A stretch of 64,000 nucleotides of DNA from Paenibacillus sp. FSL R7-0345 (GTDB lineage Bacteria; Bacillota; Bacilli; Paenibacillales; Paenibacillaceae): contig NZ_CP152002.1 of assembly GCF_038595055.1 (NCBI RefSeq), forward strand, positions 1,036,501 through 1,100,500, in the 5' to 3' direction. How positions within the stretch are numbered: position 1 is the stretch's first letter; each line of letters starts with the position of its first letter. The position numbers were made by a program, and so were the translations under genes. Under the pieces are notes generated by a model. That model worked only from the letters and a program-made list of their open reading frames with translations. It ran no database searches and was not told the origin of the DNA. Shown one piece after another: positions 37,398-46,916 of the stretch.

Positions 37398-37784
37398 ATG
37401 TTTGAACTGGATGTCCGCAGCCGCAAGCCGATCTATGAGCAGCTGACTGACAAGGTTAAAGAGATGATTATGCATGGCATCCTGCAGGCGGACGAACAGC
37501 TTCCATCGGTTAGAACATTGTCCTCACAGCTTACAGTTAACCCTAATACGATTCAGAAGGCGTACCGGGAGCTGGAGCGTGAAGGCTTTATTTATTCCCT
37601 GCCCGGAAAGGGGAGCTTCGTGGCACCGCTCGCGCAGGAGCGCAGCGAGAGCCAGCGGATGGAGCTGCGCGGAGAGCTGCTGCGGCTGATGGCGGAGGCG
37701 GTATATCTCGGCTTCACCGAGAGTGAGATAAGCGCATTGTACCGGCAGGTTCTGGAACGCAGAGAGGGGGAGAAGCATGATTGA
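37398..37784 (+). CDS. GntR-family regulator, YtrA subfamily
   Basis: 128 aa. An N-terminal winged helix (about 10-75; PIYEQLTDKVKEMI, LPSVRTLSSQLTVNPNTIQKAYRELEREG) is followed by a short helical tail with no ligand domain. That is the YtrA type, which normally represses an adjacent ABC transporter operon. AAAGGAGG ribosome site. The stop overlaps the ATPase start by 8 bases. The likely inducer is a cell-envelope-active compound, by analogy with B. subtilis YtrA. Confidence 0.9.
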   Translation: MFELDVRSRKPIYEQLTDKVKEMIMHGILQADEQLPSVRTLSSQLTVNPNTIQKAYRELEREGFIYSLPGKGSFVAPLAQERSESQRMELRGELLRLMAEAVYLGFTESEISALYRQVLERREGEKHD

Positions 37785-38679
37785 GATTCGTGGGGTAAGC
37801 AAAGTTTTTCAGGGTGAAAAGGCAGTTGACAGCCTCTCGCTCACTGTGCAAAAAGGGACGATCTACGGCCTGCTCGGATCAAACGGTGCAGGCAAAACTA
37901 CGCTGCTGAAAACACTTGCCGGCATTTACCGGCCTGATGAAGGGACGGTTACAGTTGGCGGTGAGCCGGTCTTTGAAGCACCTGATGTAAAGCGGAGGAT
38001 TATTTTCATGCCGGACAGCCCGTACTTTTTCCCGCAGGCGTCGGTGCGGAGTATGGCTGCTTTTTACCGGTCCATCTATCCTTCCTGGAGTGAGAAGCGG
38101 TTCGGGGAGCTGGGTGCGGCTTTTAAGCTGGACCGCAAACGGAAGCTCAGCAGATTCTCCAAGGGGATGCAGCGGCAGGCAGCGCTATGGCTTGCGCTGA
38201 GCTGTACGCCGGAGGTGCTGATTATGGACGAGCCGATCGACGGGCTTGATCCAGTCATGCGCCGGCAGATCAAGAATCTGCTGTTCCAGGAAGTGGCGGA
38301 GCGCGGCCTGACTGTCCTGATCTCCTCGCATAATCTGCGCGAGATCGAAGATTTGTGCGATCATGTCGGCATCATGCACGGCGGCCGGATGCTGGTGGAG
38401 AAGGAGCTGGATGACCTGAAGGCGGACACGCATAAAATCCAGGTGGCCTTCCGCGACGAACGCCACGCGGGCGCGCTTGCCGCGAAGCTGCAGATCCTTC
38501 ATCAGGAGCAGCGGGGCAGTGTCAGCCTGTATATCGTGAAGGGCGACCGTGAGCGGATCGCACAGGCTTTTCATGTGTATGAGCCGTATGTGTTTGATCT
38601 GCTGCCGCTGACGCTGGAGGAAATCTTTATTTATGAAATGGGGGATGCCGGTTATGATGCGCAGCCGATTCTTCTTTAA
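37777..38679 (+). CDS. ABC transporter ATPase (YtrB-like)
   Basis: 300 aa. Walker A GSNGAGKTT (about 34-42), signature region LSRFSKGMQRQ and Walker B VLIMDEPIDGLDP are present. The signature is degenerate (FSKGMQRQ instead of LSGGQ), as is common in YtrB/EcsA-type ATPases. A C-terminal regulatory region of about 80 residues follows. It pairs with the downstream permease and is controlled by the upstream GntR gene. Confidence 0.9.
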   Translation: MIEIRGVSKVFQGEKAVDSLSLTVQKGTIYGLLGSNGAGKTTLLKTLAGIYRPDEGTVTVGGEPVFEAPDVKRRIIFMPDSPYFFPQASVRSMAAFYRSIYPSWSEKRFGELGAAFKLDRKRKLSRFSKGMQRQAALWLALSCTPEVLIMDEPIDGLDPVMRRQIKNLLFQEVAERGLTVLISSHNLREIEDLCDHVGIMHGGRMLVEKELDDLKADTHKIQVAFRDERHAGALAAKLQILHQEQRGSVSLYIVKGDRERIAQAFHVYEPYVFDLLPLTLEEIFIYEMGDAGYDAQPILL

Positions 38680-40642
38680 CAGCAGTGTCATCCGCCAGGA
38701 TCTGCGCCAGCACGGCTGGATCGGAATCATTTATTCGCTCGGTCTTATATTCGCGCTGCCGCTGCAGCTGTTTCTGAGTAATGACCCCAATCCGGAACGC
38801 CGGTCTGTAGACAATCTGTTCTTCATCGGCGGAGAGATCCAGATGCTGTTCTCCGTTACAGTGCCGGTTGCGGCAGCCCTGTTCCTGTTCCGTTATCTGC
38901 AGGCCAAAGCGCCGTCCGACCTGTGGCACAGCCTGCCGCTGCGCCGGGAGCACCTGCTGGTGTCCCATACGGTAAGCGGACTGATTCTGGTACTGGGACC
39001 CGTCTGGCTGACTGCTGCTGTGACCGGAATGGTGCGGGCACTGGACGGTAACATGTATATTTACTCCTGGGCAGACGTAGGGATATGGTGCCTGACGCTG
39101 ACGATCCTAACCCTGTTCCTGTTTATTTTCAGCATGTTTGTCGGCATCTGTACCGGCCAATCCGTGCTGCAGGGTGTGGTAATCTACATTCTGCTGGTTC
39201 TGCCTGCTGTACTGCTGATGCTGGTTAATGAACATTTCAGCATGTATTTGTACGGTTACCCGGCATGGTACGGATCAAGGGGCCGGAGTGAAGTCTGGTC
39301 TCCGCTGATGCATATGATCTATGTAAAAACCAATCCGTTCACCGCCGGTTATCTGTGGCTCTATTCGGTACTGTCCGTCCTGTTGTTTGGGCTGTCCTTC
39401 CTGCTGTACCGTAAGCGCCACGTGGAGAAGACGGGTCAGGCCATTGCCTTTACGTACTTTAACCCGTTGTTCAAAGCGGGGGTTATGCTCTGTGCCATGC
39501 TGATCTCAGGCACTTATTTTGCTCATCTCCGGCAGCAGCAGCTTGGCTGGATGATCGCCGGCCATCTGATCGGTGCGCTGATCGGCTACATTGCCGCGGA
39601 GATGCTTATCCGCAAAACCTGGCTGATTCTGACCCGTAAGGCACCGCTGGAGTTTGCCGGATATGCGGCGCTGCTGGGGCTTGTGCTGTATATTCCAGTG
39701 TCCGGACTCACCGGCTATGAAAACCGGGTGCCGGCTGCGGATCAGGTTGTAGGCGTATATGCCGGAGATCGATATGCGGCATATGGTGCTTATTGGAACG
39801 ATGAATTCTCTCCAAAAGGAGAGGACCCTCTCACTGCAGATCGGGATTATATCGAGGCTGTCCGCAAGCTGCATCAGGAAATGGTAAGCGCGCGTCCCGA
39901 ACATCGGCAAGGTATGAATTACCGAGAATTTTCACTTGTGTATAAGCTGGATAACGGCCGAACTCTGAACAGGACTTACCTGGTTCCAGCAGTCGGCTTT
40001 GAACCGGAGCTGCGGACGGTGATGGAGAGTGAGGGGTATAAGCGCAAAGCGTATATGCTCTCCCGGTTAGATGGGGACATCGAAGGCTTCCGCCTGAGTA
40101 ACTATACAAGGGCGCTTAGTATCTCCGATCCACAGGAAGTTACAGAATTTAAAGACATTTTAAAACGTGAAATCTTGAATATGACCTATGAGGATCAGAC
40201 GGACGACGAACGTTCTTATGCGGGAGTTCAGTCTATGGGCAAGCCTGAAGAGACCGGGTATCAGCTTTATTATAACTATGATTGGAGAGCTTCCTTTAAG
40301 GAGCTTACCGCCTGGCTTGAGCAGAAAGGCTACGCCGAAAAAGTACGTACGAATCCTTTGGATTTCTCATCTGTGGAAATTGTGCCGAATGACTACTTCA
40401 GCCGCTTCACCGGCAACGACCGTTATGATCCTGAGCGTCATCTGGAGTTGGCCCGCAGCGAAGATCGTGCGGCAGAGATTACGGATACTGAGGCTATCTC
40501 TGATATCCTCGAGCATACGCATTATTACTCAGCCTCGGGCGGGGGATATCTGGTGAAGCTGGCATATAGAGAAGGAAGAGTAGATTATGTAATCCTGCGC
40601 GAAGAAGATTTAACCCCGGCAATCAAGGCGGTTCTTCCATAG
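38654..40642 (+). CDS. ABC permease with large extracytoplasmic C-terminal domain
   Basis: 662 aa from ATG 38654 (GGGGGATG 8 bases upstream), overlapping the ATPase by 26 bases. About nine to ten hydrophobic helices fill the first 350 residues in an ABC-2-like arrangement. A soluble domain of about 300 residues follows, with ADQVVGVYAGDRY near its start; it resembles the DUF6449-type domain (from memory). It probably exports or senses an envelope-active peptide together with the ATPase. The fused outer domain is unusual for this transporter class. Confidence 0.8.
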   Translation: MMRSRFFFNSSVIRQDLRQHGWIGIIYSLGLIFALPLQLFLSNDPNPERRSVDNLFFIGGEIQMLFSVTVPVAAALFLFRYLQAKAPSDLWHSLPLRREHLLVSHTVSGLILVLGPVWLTAAVTGMVRALDGNMYIYSWADVGIWCLTLTILTLFLFIFSMFVGICTGQSVLQGVVIYILLVLPAVLLMLVNEHFSMYLYGYPAWYGSRGRSEVWSPLMHMIYVKTNPFTAGYLWLYSVLSVLLFGLSFLLYRKRHVEKTGQAIAFTYFNPLFKAGVMLCAMLISGTYFAHLRQQQLGWMIAGHLIGALIGYIAAEMLIRKTWLILTRKAPLEFAGYAALLGLVLYIPVSGLTGYENRVPAADQVVGVYAGDRYAAYGAYWNDEFSPKGEDPLTADRDYIEAVRKLHQEMVSARPEHRQGMNYREFSLVYKLDNGRTLNRTYLVPAVGFEPELRTVMESEGYKRKAYMLSRLDGDIEGFRLSNYTRALSISDPQEVTEFKDILKREILNMTYEDQTDDERSYAGVQSMGKPEETGYQLYYNYDWRASFKELTAWLEQKGYAEKVRTNPLDFSSVEIVPNDYFSRFTGNDRYDPERHLELARSEDRAAEITDTEAISDILEHTHYYSASGGGYLVKLAYREGRVDYVILREEDLTPAIKAVLP

Positions 40643-40650
40643 TGTTCAGG

Positions 40651-40680
40651 TTGACAAAAACTGGAGCCGTGGCTTATGCT
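40651..40680 (+). promoter_or_regulatory. Predicted promoter of the 56-aa gene
   Basis: TTGACA at 40651-40656, an 18-base spacer and TATGCT at 40675-40680, about 80 bases before the ribosome site. Confidence 0.5.
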
Positions 40681-40760
40681 GTTGGAAAATGCTAACATCA
40701 TGTACAACATATCTTTTTAAATTTCAAAACCAAGCAAAATATTAAGGAGGTCAGGAACAG

Positions 40761-40931
40761 ATGAATACTTACAATAATGCACTCAATCACAATAATAGCT
40801 TTGAGAATCTTCTACAATCCGAGAATTCACGTATGTATTCCATCTCTCTGGCCTCCCTGGATCATAGCCTTGTCTCAGCAGCAGGTTATTTATTGACGGC
40901 ACCGGTATTAACCGGAAGCGGCAACATATAA
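40761..40931 (+). CDS. Lone small protein, 56 aa
   Basis: Begins MNTYNNALNHNN and ends VLTGSGNI. A near-perfect AAGGAGG site lies 9 bases before the ATG. It has its own promoter candidate and a strong terminator 28 bases after the stop, so it is a one-gene unit. The N-terminal half is Asn-rich and polar; the C-terminal half (about 26-52) is mildly hydrophobic with small residues, without a clear membrane helix. No family is recognised. It could be a peptide precursor, a small toxin or a stress peptide; none of these is supported by a motif. Confidence 0.65.
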   Translation: MNTYNNALNHNNSFENLLQSENSRMYSISLASLDHSLVSAAGYLLTAPVLTGSGNI

Positions 40932-40956
40932 CAGGCAATCTGCTGCAAACAAGGGT

Positions 40957-40991
40957 AAGGCCATGGACAATAGAGTCCATGGCCTTTTTTT
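40957..40991 (+). terminator. Terminator of the 56-aa gene
   Basis: GGCCATGGAC-AATAGA-GTCCATGGCC stem followed by TTTTTTT. It separates the small gene from the RNA-repair operon. Confidence 0.9.
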
Positions 40992-41023
40992 ATCTTTTAG
41001 GAGCGGAAAGGAGCTTGAAAAGA

Positions 41024-41851
41024 ATGGCTGAAATCCAAGCTGAAATTATACGCCAGCTGCGCACGATTGAGGCGGAAGAAGATGTACGTATACTGTATGC
41101 CTGCGAATCGGGCAGCCGGGCCTGGGGTTTTCCGTCCAAGGACAGTGACTACGATGTGCGTTTCCTGTACGTGCGCCGGCCTGAAGCGTATCTGTCGATT
41201 TTTGAACCAAGGGATGTTATTGAACGGCCGATCAATAATTTGCTGGACATCAATGGCTGGGACTTGAAAAAAGCGCTGCTGCTGTTCCGCAAATCCAACC
41301 CGCCGCTGCTGGAGTGGCTGCAGTCCGGTATCCGTTATGAGGAAAATTACACGGTGGCAGAGCGAATCCGCCAGCTGTCACCGCTCGGTTTTTCGCCGAA
41401 ATCCTGCATTTATCATTATCTGAATATGGCCCGCGGCAATTACCGCACCTATCTGCAGGGCAGTGAGGTCAAGATCAAAAAGTACTTCTACGTGCTCCGC
41501 CCGCTTCTGGCCTGTGCCTGGATTGAGAAATATAACGAGATTCCGCCGCTGGAATTCTCTGTGCTGGTAGAAACGCTGATTCCGGAGGGAACACCGCTGC
41601 GTGAGACCGTAAACCAGCTGCTGATTCGTAAAATGTCCGGCGATGAGCTGAATGTAGAGCCGCGGCTTGAGGTTATAAATAACTATCTGGAGCAGTCCAT
41701 TGCCCATTTTGAAAAGTCGGCTTTCCTGTTTGAAGCGGCTGGCGGCGTATCAGATGCACAACTGGATGAACTATTTTACAGAGCACTGGCGGAGGTCTGG
41801 GATGAACAAGACTCCTGGCCTGCAGGACTGAACTGGTCAGGAGGCCGCTAG
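41024..41851 (+). CDS. Predicted nucleotidyltransferase (COG3541/YcgL-type)
   Basis: 275 aa from ATG 41024 (AAAGGAG site). The motif ESGSRAWGFPSKDSDYDVRF is the DNA-polymerase-beta-type Gly-Ser...Asp-x-Asp catalytic core. A helical region follows (about 110-270) with KYFYVLRPLLACAW. The substrate is unknown. It starts the operon with hen1, pnkp and kptA, so a nucleotidyl-transfer step in RNA end repair is the natural inference. Confidence 0.85.
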   Translation: MAEIQAEIIRQLRTIEAEEDVRILYACESGSRAWGFPSKDSDYDVRFLYVRRPEAYLSIFEPRDVIERPINNLLDINGWDLKKALLLFRKSNPPLLEWLQSGIRYEENYTVAERIRQLSPLGFSPKSCIYHYLNMARGNYRTYLQGSEVKIKKYFYVLRPLLACAWIEKYNEIPPLEFSVLVETLIPEGTPLRETVNQLLIRKMSGDELNVEPRLEVINNYLEQSIAHFEKSAFLFEAAGGVSDAQLDELFYRALAEVWDEQDSWPAGLNWSGGR

Positions 41852-41876
41852 GCAACTATGATGGAGGGAACTAGAG

Positions 41877-43322
41877 ATGCATTTAATAATCAGGGCAACC
41901 GGAGCCGGGGCGGGGATGCTATCCCATCTGCTGGCCAAAAACCCGAATAACCTGTATGACCGGACGGAAAAAGAAGCGAGAATCCGCATCGTTTTTACCG
42001 CTTCTTCCGAGGAAGAGGCGGAGGCAGTCATCTATGTGACGCCGGATCCGGTAGAACTTGTGAAGGGAGATTCCGCGGCACACAACGATATTACGCAATA
42101 TATCAATGACCGTGAATTTGTGGCCAGCAGCCTGTTCTGCTCCTATATCCGTGCGGCACTCGGTACGGCGCTGAACGGCAAGCCCAAAGAGGCTTATCTG
42201 CCTTGGGTTTCACAGCCGCTCCAGCTGGAGCTGGGGTTTGGCCCTGTGGCCTCCAATCTGCCGGACCGCACCGTGGAAGAGCTGTTTACCGCCCTTGGCT
42301 ATGAGGTTTCACTGGAGCGGGGAGATGCAGAATATTCCTTTGCACTAAAAGCGCGCAGCTCAGCCCGGTATATCCGGCTTAAAGGGCAGCAGACGCTGCA
42401 GACCGCACTGCAGCAGCTGTTTGTGCTGATTCCCGCTCTAGATGATTACAAGCATTATTACATCAGTGATGATGAGGTGGACAAAATCCGGCGTTACGGC
42501 GCAGGCTGGCTGGAGCAGCATCCGCAGCGGGCGCTCATTCTGAAGCGCACGCTGCGTTTTGCCGGAACAATCAGGCAGTATGAGGCGATGGCGGAAAAGG
42601 ATCTGCGGGAAGCTGCCGGCAGTCCTGGAACACCGGCGGACAGCCCCGCCTTGAAAGAACCTTCACCGGCCGGTTCCGCCGAGCTGCCGGAGGTTCAGGA
42701 ACCGCCAAAGGTCCGGCTCAACGATCTCCGTTATGAGGCGATTGCCCGGAAGGTCGGGGAGCTGGAGGCCAAAGCCGGCATCGTGGACTTCGGCTCCGGT
42801 GAAGGCAAGCTGTCGGCCAGGCTGAGCAGTGTGCCGGGTGTCCGCGAGATTCTTGCAGTGGAGCCGTCGGCTGCTGCACGGCTCCGGGCAATGGAACGCT
42901 TCGCCAAGCTGGAGGGCAGACCGGGAGCGGTTGTTCCCGAGCCCGTGACGGGCTCGCTGTTTTATTTTGATGAGTCGCTGCGCGGCAGGGATGTTATGAT
43001 TCTTTGTGAGGTTATTGAGCATATCGATGAACACCGGCTGGACCGGGTGATGGACAATATTTTTAGCCAGTATGCCCCCAAGACACTGATTGTGACAACG
43101 CCGAATAAGGACTACAACACCGTTTACGGGATGGAGCAGGAAGAGATCCGGCACGCTGACCACCGGTTTGAGTGGGGGCGCGAAGCCTTCTCGGCCTGGT
43201 GCAGCCGCTGGACTGAAGCTTTTCAATATACAGCTGAAATTACAGGAATCGGTGAAGGCTCTGCGGAGCATGGATACCCGACGCAGATGGCGGTATTTAC
43301 GAGAGGAGAACACCTGCAATGA
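41877..43322 (+). CDS. hen1: Hen1, 3'-terminal RNA ribose 2'-O-methyltransferase
   Basis: 481 aa. The N-terminal region (about 1-240) matches the Hen1 ligase-activating half (NNLYDRTEKEARIRIVF). The C-terminal half is a SAM methyltransferase with VDFGSGEGKL near residue 301. Metal-site residues typical of Hen1 are seen in CEVIEHID and HADHRFEWGR. It methylates the 2'-OH at the break site before ligation, so that repaired RNA resists a second cut. The stop overlaps the pnkp start by 4 bases. Confidence 0.92.
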   Translation: MHLIIRATGAGAGMLSHLLAKNPNNLYDRTEKEARIRIVFTASSEEEAEAVIYVTPDPVELVKGDSAAHNDITQYINDREFVASSLFCSYIRAALGTALNGKPKEAYLPWVSQPLQLELGFGPVASNLPDRTVEELFTALGYEVSLERGDAEYSFALKARSSARYIRLKGQQTLQTALQQLFVLIPALDDYKHYYISDDEVDKIRRYGAGWLEQHPQRALILKRTLRFAGTIRQYEAMAEKDLREAAGSPGTPADSPALKEPSPAGSAELPEVQEPPKVRLNDLRYEAIARKVGELEAKAGIVDFGSGEGKLSARLSSVPGVREILAVEPSAAARLRAMERFAKLEGRPGAVVPEPVTGSLFYFDESLRGRDVMILCEVIEHIDEHRLDRVMDNIFSQYAPKTLIVTTPNKDYNTVYGMEQEEIRHADHRFEWGREAFSAWCSRWTEAFQYTAEITGIGEGSAEHGYPTQMAVFTRGEHLQ

Positions 43323-45934
43323 CGGAAAAAAATGAAGCACAGCGGACCATTCCGTTTCCGCACGGAGGCATTATCGTGCTGGTCGGGCCGTCAAACAGCG
43401 GTAAAACCACTCTGCTTCGCAGACTGGTAGAGGAAGGTGTGCTGCTGGAGACGGAAATGGTATCCTCGGATACCTACCGTACGCTGGTCGGAGATGTCGA
43501 ATACCTGGACTGGAGGGGAAGGCCGCGGGAGGAGGCTGATATCCTTTACAATGATTATCAGAAGCTCTCCGGCCTGGCCTTTGAGGCGATGAACACCGTG
43601 GTGTCGATGCGCAGCAGACTGGGCAAGCTGACGGTGGTCGACGCTACGCATCTGCAGCCGGAATACCGCCGCAAATATATAGATATCGCTGCGGAGCATG
43701 ATTTGCCCTGTGTGGCCTGGGTGCTTGATGTGCCTGAGCAGACACTGCTTGCGCGGGACAAGACGCGGGAGCAGCCGCGCGGCAGACAGCGGGTCAAAAG
43801 CCAATATAGCCAGTTCAAGCGCTCCCTGCGCGGGCTGCGCGATGAAGGCTTTGACTTTACATACATGCTGAAGGAGCCTGAGGCTGTGCAGTTTGTGCGC
43901 CGGGACAATCCGTTGCTGGCTGATATCGGTACCGGGATTGATGTGATCGGGGATATTCACGGCTGCTATGATGAAATGCTGGAGCTGCTCGGGGAGCTGG
44001 GCTATGCTGCCGGTGAAGACGGGCTGTATAGGCATCCTGACGGCCGGACACTGGTCTCGGTCGGCGATGTTATGAGCCGCGGTCCCCGGTCGCTGGATAC
44101 GATGATCTTCTGGAAGCGGCACTGCGATGCCGGGATCGCCAGGATGACTGACAGCAACCACGGCTGGAAAATCGCCCGCTACCTCAGCGGCCGCAATGTC
44201 ACCTTGAGTCACGGTGACGAAAATATCGCCGCAGAGCTCGGGTTATTAGCAAAGGAAGCCGGTATGGAAGCGACGGCAGCTTTAAAAGAAGAGCTGAAGC
44301 AGTTTCTTCTGTCTGCCCCCAGCCATCTGGTCATGTGCCGGGACGGGGTGCGGCGGCTTGTCATCACCCATGCCGGCATCCGTGATGAATATATCGGCAG
44401 ACAGTCGCGGCGTATTCAGGATTTCTGCCGTTACGGCGACACCGATGGTATGGATGCTATAGGGACGCCGGTACGCAAAGAGTGGTATACAGGCCATGAA
44501 TCAGGTGAGCTGATTATCTGGGGGCATGATCCGCGCCCGTATCCGGCGGTGGTGATGAATACGATTAACATCGATCAGGGAGTGGTATTCGGCGGCTCCC
44601 TTACGGCTTACCGCTACCCGGAACAGGATTTTGTCAGCGTAAAGGCGCACCGCGATTATGCGGAAGACGCGGACAGCCCGCTGATCCGTTGGGAGCGCGG
44701 ACGGTTTGCTCTGCCTAACCTCGGCAAGCTGGTGAACGGCTATTCTGTCTTTACAGATGCATACGGCGAGCTCTCGGTGCGCGGGGATTATGTGAAGGCG
44801 GCGGTCGACAGCGTCTCCCATTATACAGTGCCGCTGGAGGAGCTGGTGTACATTCCGCCGACTATGAGTCCTACGCCGGCTGTGTCGGCTGATGAGTCTT
44901 ACCTGGAACATCCGCAGGAGGCATTTGACTACTTCCGTTCGCAGGGAGTTACCACAATGGTAGCCGAGAAAAAGCATATGGGCAGCCGTGCTGTCCTTCT
45001 CCTTTTCCGCGACGACCAGGCAGCTGTATCCTATATCGGGCGGCCGGTACTGGGCACTATCTATAGCCGTACAGGCCGGGCGTTCTTTGACAAGGAGACG
45101 GAAGCGCAGGTGCTTGCCCGGCTGAATGCCGATCTGGTGCAAGCCGGTTATTTTACCAAATACAATACGGAAATGCTGCTGCTGGATGCAGAGATTATTC
45201 CCTGGAACCTCAAAGCGAGGGAACTGATTGCCACCCAATATGCCCATGTCGCCGAAGCGGCAAAAATGGACCGTGAGCATCTGTTAACCAAGCTGCAGCA
45301 AGCTGAGGCGGCGGGCCGCGATGTATCGGGCTGGGTGCAGGAAATGGAAGCGAAGCTGCATAATGTCCAGGTCTTCCGCCAGGCCTTCCAGCAGTACTGC
45401 TGGGATGTGAGCGGGCTTGAGGGCATCCGGATCGCCCCGTTTCATGTGCTGGCCCATAGCGGGCAGAGCTTTTTTGACCACAGCCATATCTGGCATATGG
45501 AGCAGGCCAGTCTGCTGGCCGGAATTTCGCCGTTGTTCATGGAGACAGAGTACCGGGTAATCCGCAGCGGGGCTGATGAAGCAGAGGTCATCAAATGGTG
45601 GCAGGACATGACAGAGGACGGCCATGAAGGGATCGTCATCAAGCCGGAAACCTTTATTACAAAGAACGGCAGGCAGATGGTCCAGCCGGCCATCAAGGTG
45701 CGGGGACGGAAATACCTGCACATTATTTACGGAATTGACTACCTGCAGCCGGATAACCTGAAACGGCTCAAGCAGCGCAGGACCTCCAAAAAAGAGCGCC
45801 ACGCCCTGATGGAATGTGCGCTCAGCGTGGAATCTGTAAACCGGTTCATCCGCAGGGAGACACTGGAGCGCGTGCATGAATGCGTGCTGGCTGCCCTTGC
45901 GCTGGAGTCGGACCCGGTTGATCCCCGGCTGTAG
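43319..45934 (+). CDS. pnkp: Pnkp, polynucleotide kinase-phosphatase-ligase
   Basis: 871 aa in three parts. The first is a 5'-kinase with P-loop GPSNSGKT at 23-30. The second is a calcineurin-type 2',3'-phosphatase (about 205-450) with GDIHGCYDE and SVGDVMSRGP; the usual GNHE appears as SNHG. The third is an adenylyltransferase with lysine motif KKHMGSRAV near residue 550 and KPETFITK near 780. With Hen1 it heals and seals RNAs cut by ribotoxins. The length matches bacterial Pnkp (about 850-870). Confidence 0.93.
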   Translation: MTEKNEAQRTIPFPHGGIIVLVGPSNSGKTTLLRRLVEEGVLLETEMVSSDTYRTLVGDVEYLDWRGRPREEADILYNDYQKLSGLAFEAMNTVVSMRSRLGKLTVVDATHLQPEYRRKYIDIAAEHDLPCVAWVLDVPEQTLLARDKTREQPRGRQRVKSQYSQFKRSLRGLRDEGFDFTYMLKEPEAVQFVRRDNPLLADIGTGIDVIGDIHGCYDEMLELLGELGYAAGEDGLYRHPDGRTLVSVGDVMSRGPRSLDTMIFWKRHCDAGIARMTDSNHGWKIARYLSGRNVTLSHGDENIAAELGLLAKEAGMEATAALKEELKQFLLSAPSHLVMCRDGVRRLVITHAGIRDEYIGRQSRRIQDFCRYGDTDGMDAIGTPVRKEWYTGHESGELIIWGHDPRPYPAVVMNTINIDQGVVFGGSLTAYRYPEQDFVSVKAHRDYAEDADSPLIRWERGRFALPNLGKLVNGYSVFTDAYGELSVRGDYVKAAVDSVSHYTVPLEELVYIPPTMSPTPAVSADESYLEHPQEAFDYFRSQGVTTMVAEKKHMGSRAVLLLFRDDQAAVSYIGRPVLGTIYSRTGRAFFDKETEAQVLARLNADLVQAGYFTKYNTEMLLLDAEIIPWNLKARELIATQYAHVAEAAKMDREHLLTKLQQAEAAGRDVSGWVQEMEAKLHNVQVFRQAFQQYCWDVSGLEGIRIAPFHVLAHSGQSFFDHSHIWHMEQASLLAGISPLFMETEYRVIRSGADEAEVIKWWQDMTEDGHEGIVIKPETFITKNGRQMVQPAIKVRGRKYLHIIYGIDYLQPDNLKRLKQRRTSKKERHALMECALSVESVNRFIRRETLERVHECVLAALALESDPVDPRL

Positions 45935-45956
45935 CAGGAAGAGGGGGATTTATACG

Positions 45957-46520
45957 ATGTTGAATGCGGGAGCTGAGGTTTCCCTGAGCAAATTTATGAC
46001 CAAGATACTGCGGCATACGCCGGAGGAGTACGGAATAATCCTTGATCCGGAGGACGGCTCCTGCCTGCTGGAAGAGCTGCTTGATGTACTCACTGCAGCT
46101 CCTAAATGGGCCGGTATTACAGAGGCGGATGTCCGGCGGACGGTAGCGAACAGTGAGAAGCAGCGCTTTGCCATTGAAGGGGAGCGGATTCGTGCGCGGT
46201 ACGGGCACAGCCATACCAAGGTAGCCTATCCGCCGGGAGAGCCTCCGGCCCTGCTCTATCACGGAACGCACCGGGCTGCGCTGCCCGTCATTCTGAGGGA
46301 AGGGCTGAAGCCCATGGGCCGGCAGTATGTCCATCTGTCGGAGGGTCTGCATTTTGCATCTCTGGTCGGCCGCCGCCGGGGTGAGCTTGTGCTTCTTGCC
46401 GTAGATACGGTTAAGTCAGCGGATTCCGGTGTAACCTTCTATTATGCGGGCAATGAGGTGTGGCTTGCAGGAGCTGTTCCTGCGGACTGTATAGCTGAGC
46501 TGGAGAACGCGGAGAATTAA
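45957..46520 (+). CDS. kptA: KptA, RNA 2'-phosphotransferase (Tpt1 family)
   Basis: 187 aa from ATG 45957 (GAGGGGG site 8 bases upstream). The motifs LSKFMTKILRHTPEEYG, YHGTHRAALPVI and YVHLSEG and the C-terminal GNEVWLAGAVP match KptA/Tpt1. It moves an internal 2'-phosphate from RNA to NAD+. It is 22 bases after pnkp, so in the same transcript. That extends the RNA-repair set to junctions carrying a 2'-phosphate, which the Pnkp/Hen1 route does not itself make. Confidence 0.92.
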   Translation: MLNAGAEVSLSKFMTKILRHTPEEYGIILDPEDGSCLLEELLDVLTAAPKWAGITEADVRRTVANSEKQRFAIEGERIRARYGHSHTKVAYPPGEPPALLYHGTHRAALPVILREGLKPMGRQYVHLSEGLHFASLVGRRRGELVLLAVDTVKSADSGVTFYYAGNEVWLAGAVPADCIAELENAEN

Positions 46521-46916
46521 TTATATATAACGTCTGTAAAACGCTAATAAAACGCCTCTCGTTCCCCACATTAGGGGAAACGGCGGGCAGCGGATTGAGC
46601 CCCCTATCAAACGCTAACCTCAGTCAGTGGGTTCAAGGTCAAATCAGGTTAAGTGTACTTTGTACAATTAAAAACAGAGGAAATTAATCATTATTAGAAA
46701 ATAAATGTATTTTGTACATCTATTTTCCTCAAAAAAGCCGGTTTCGGGTGTTTTCAGCAAATATAAGTGTACAGAGTGCAGTTAAAACCTGCAGCGGAGC
46801 TAATTAGTCAGGTTTAGTTGCAGAAAGTACAGTTACTTCGGTTATAACTTAATTGCGTTCTATATAGATTGAACTTGAAATATTTAAGTTAAGGGAAAAG
46901 TGGCGGAGGGATGTTC
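46521..46916. repeat. Intergenic dispersed repeats
   Basis: 395 bases without a gene. It holds several modules of the form aagtgtactttgtacaattaaa and ataagtgtacagagtgcagttaaa, including a 27-base exact match (46760-46786) to 37054-37080. Confidence 0.7.
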
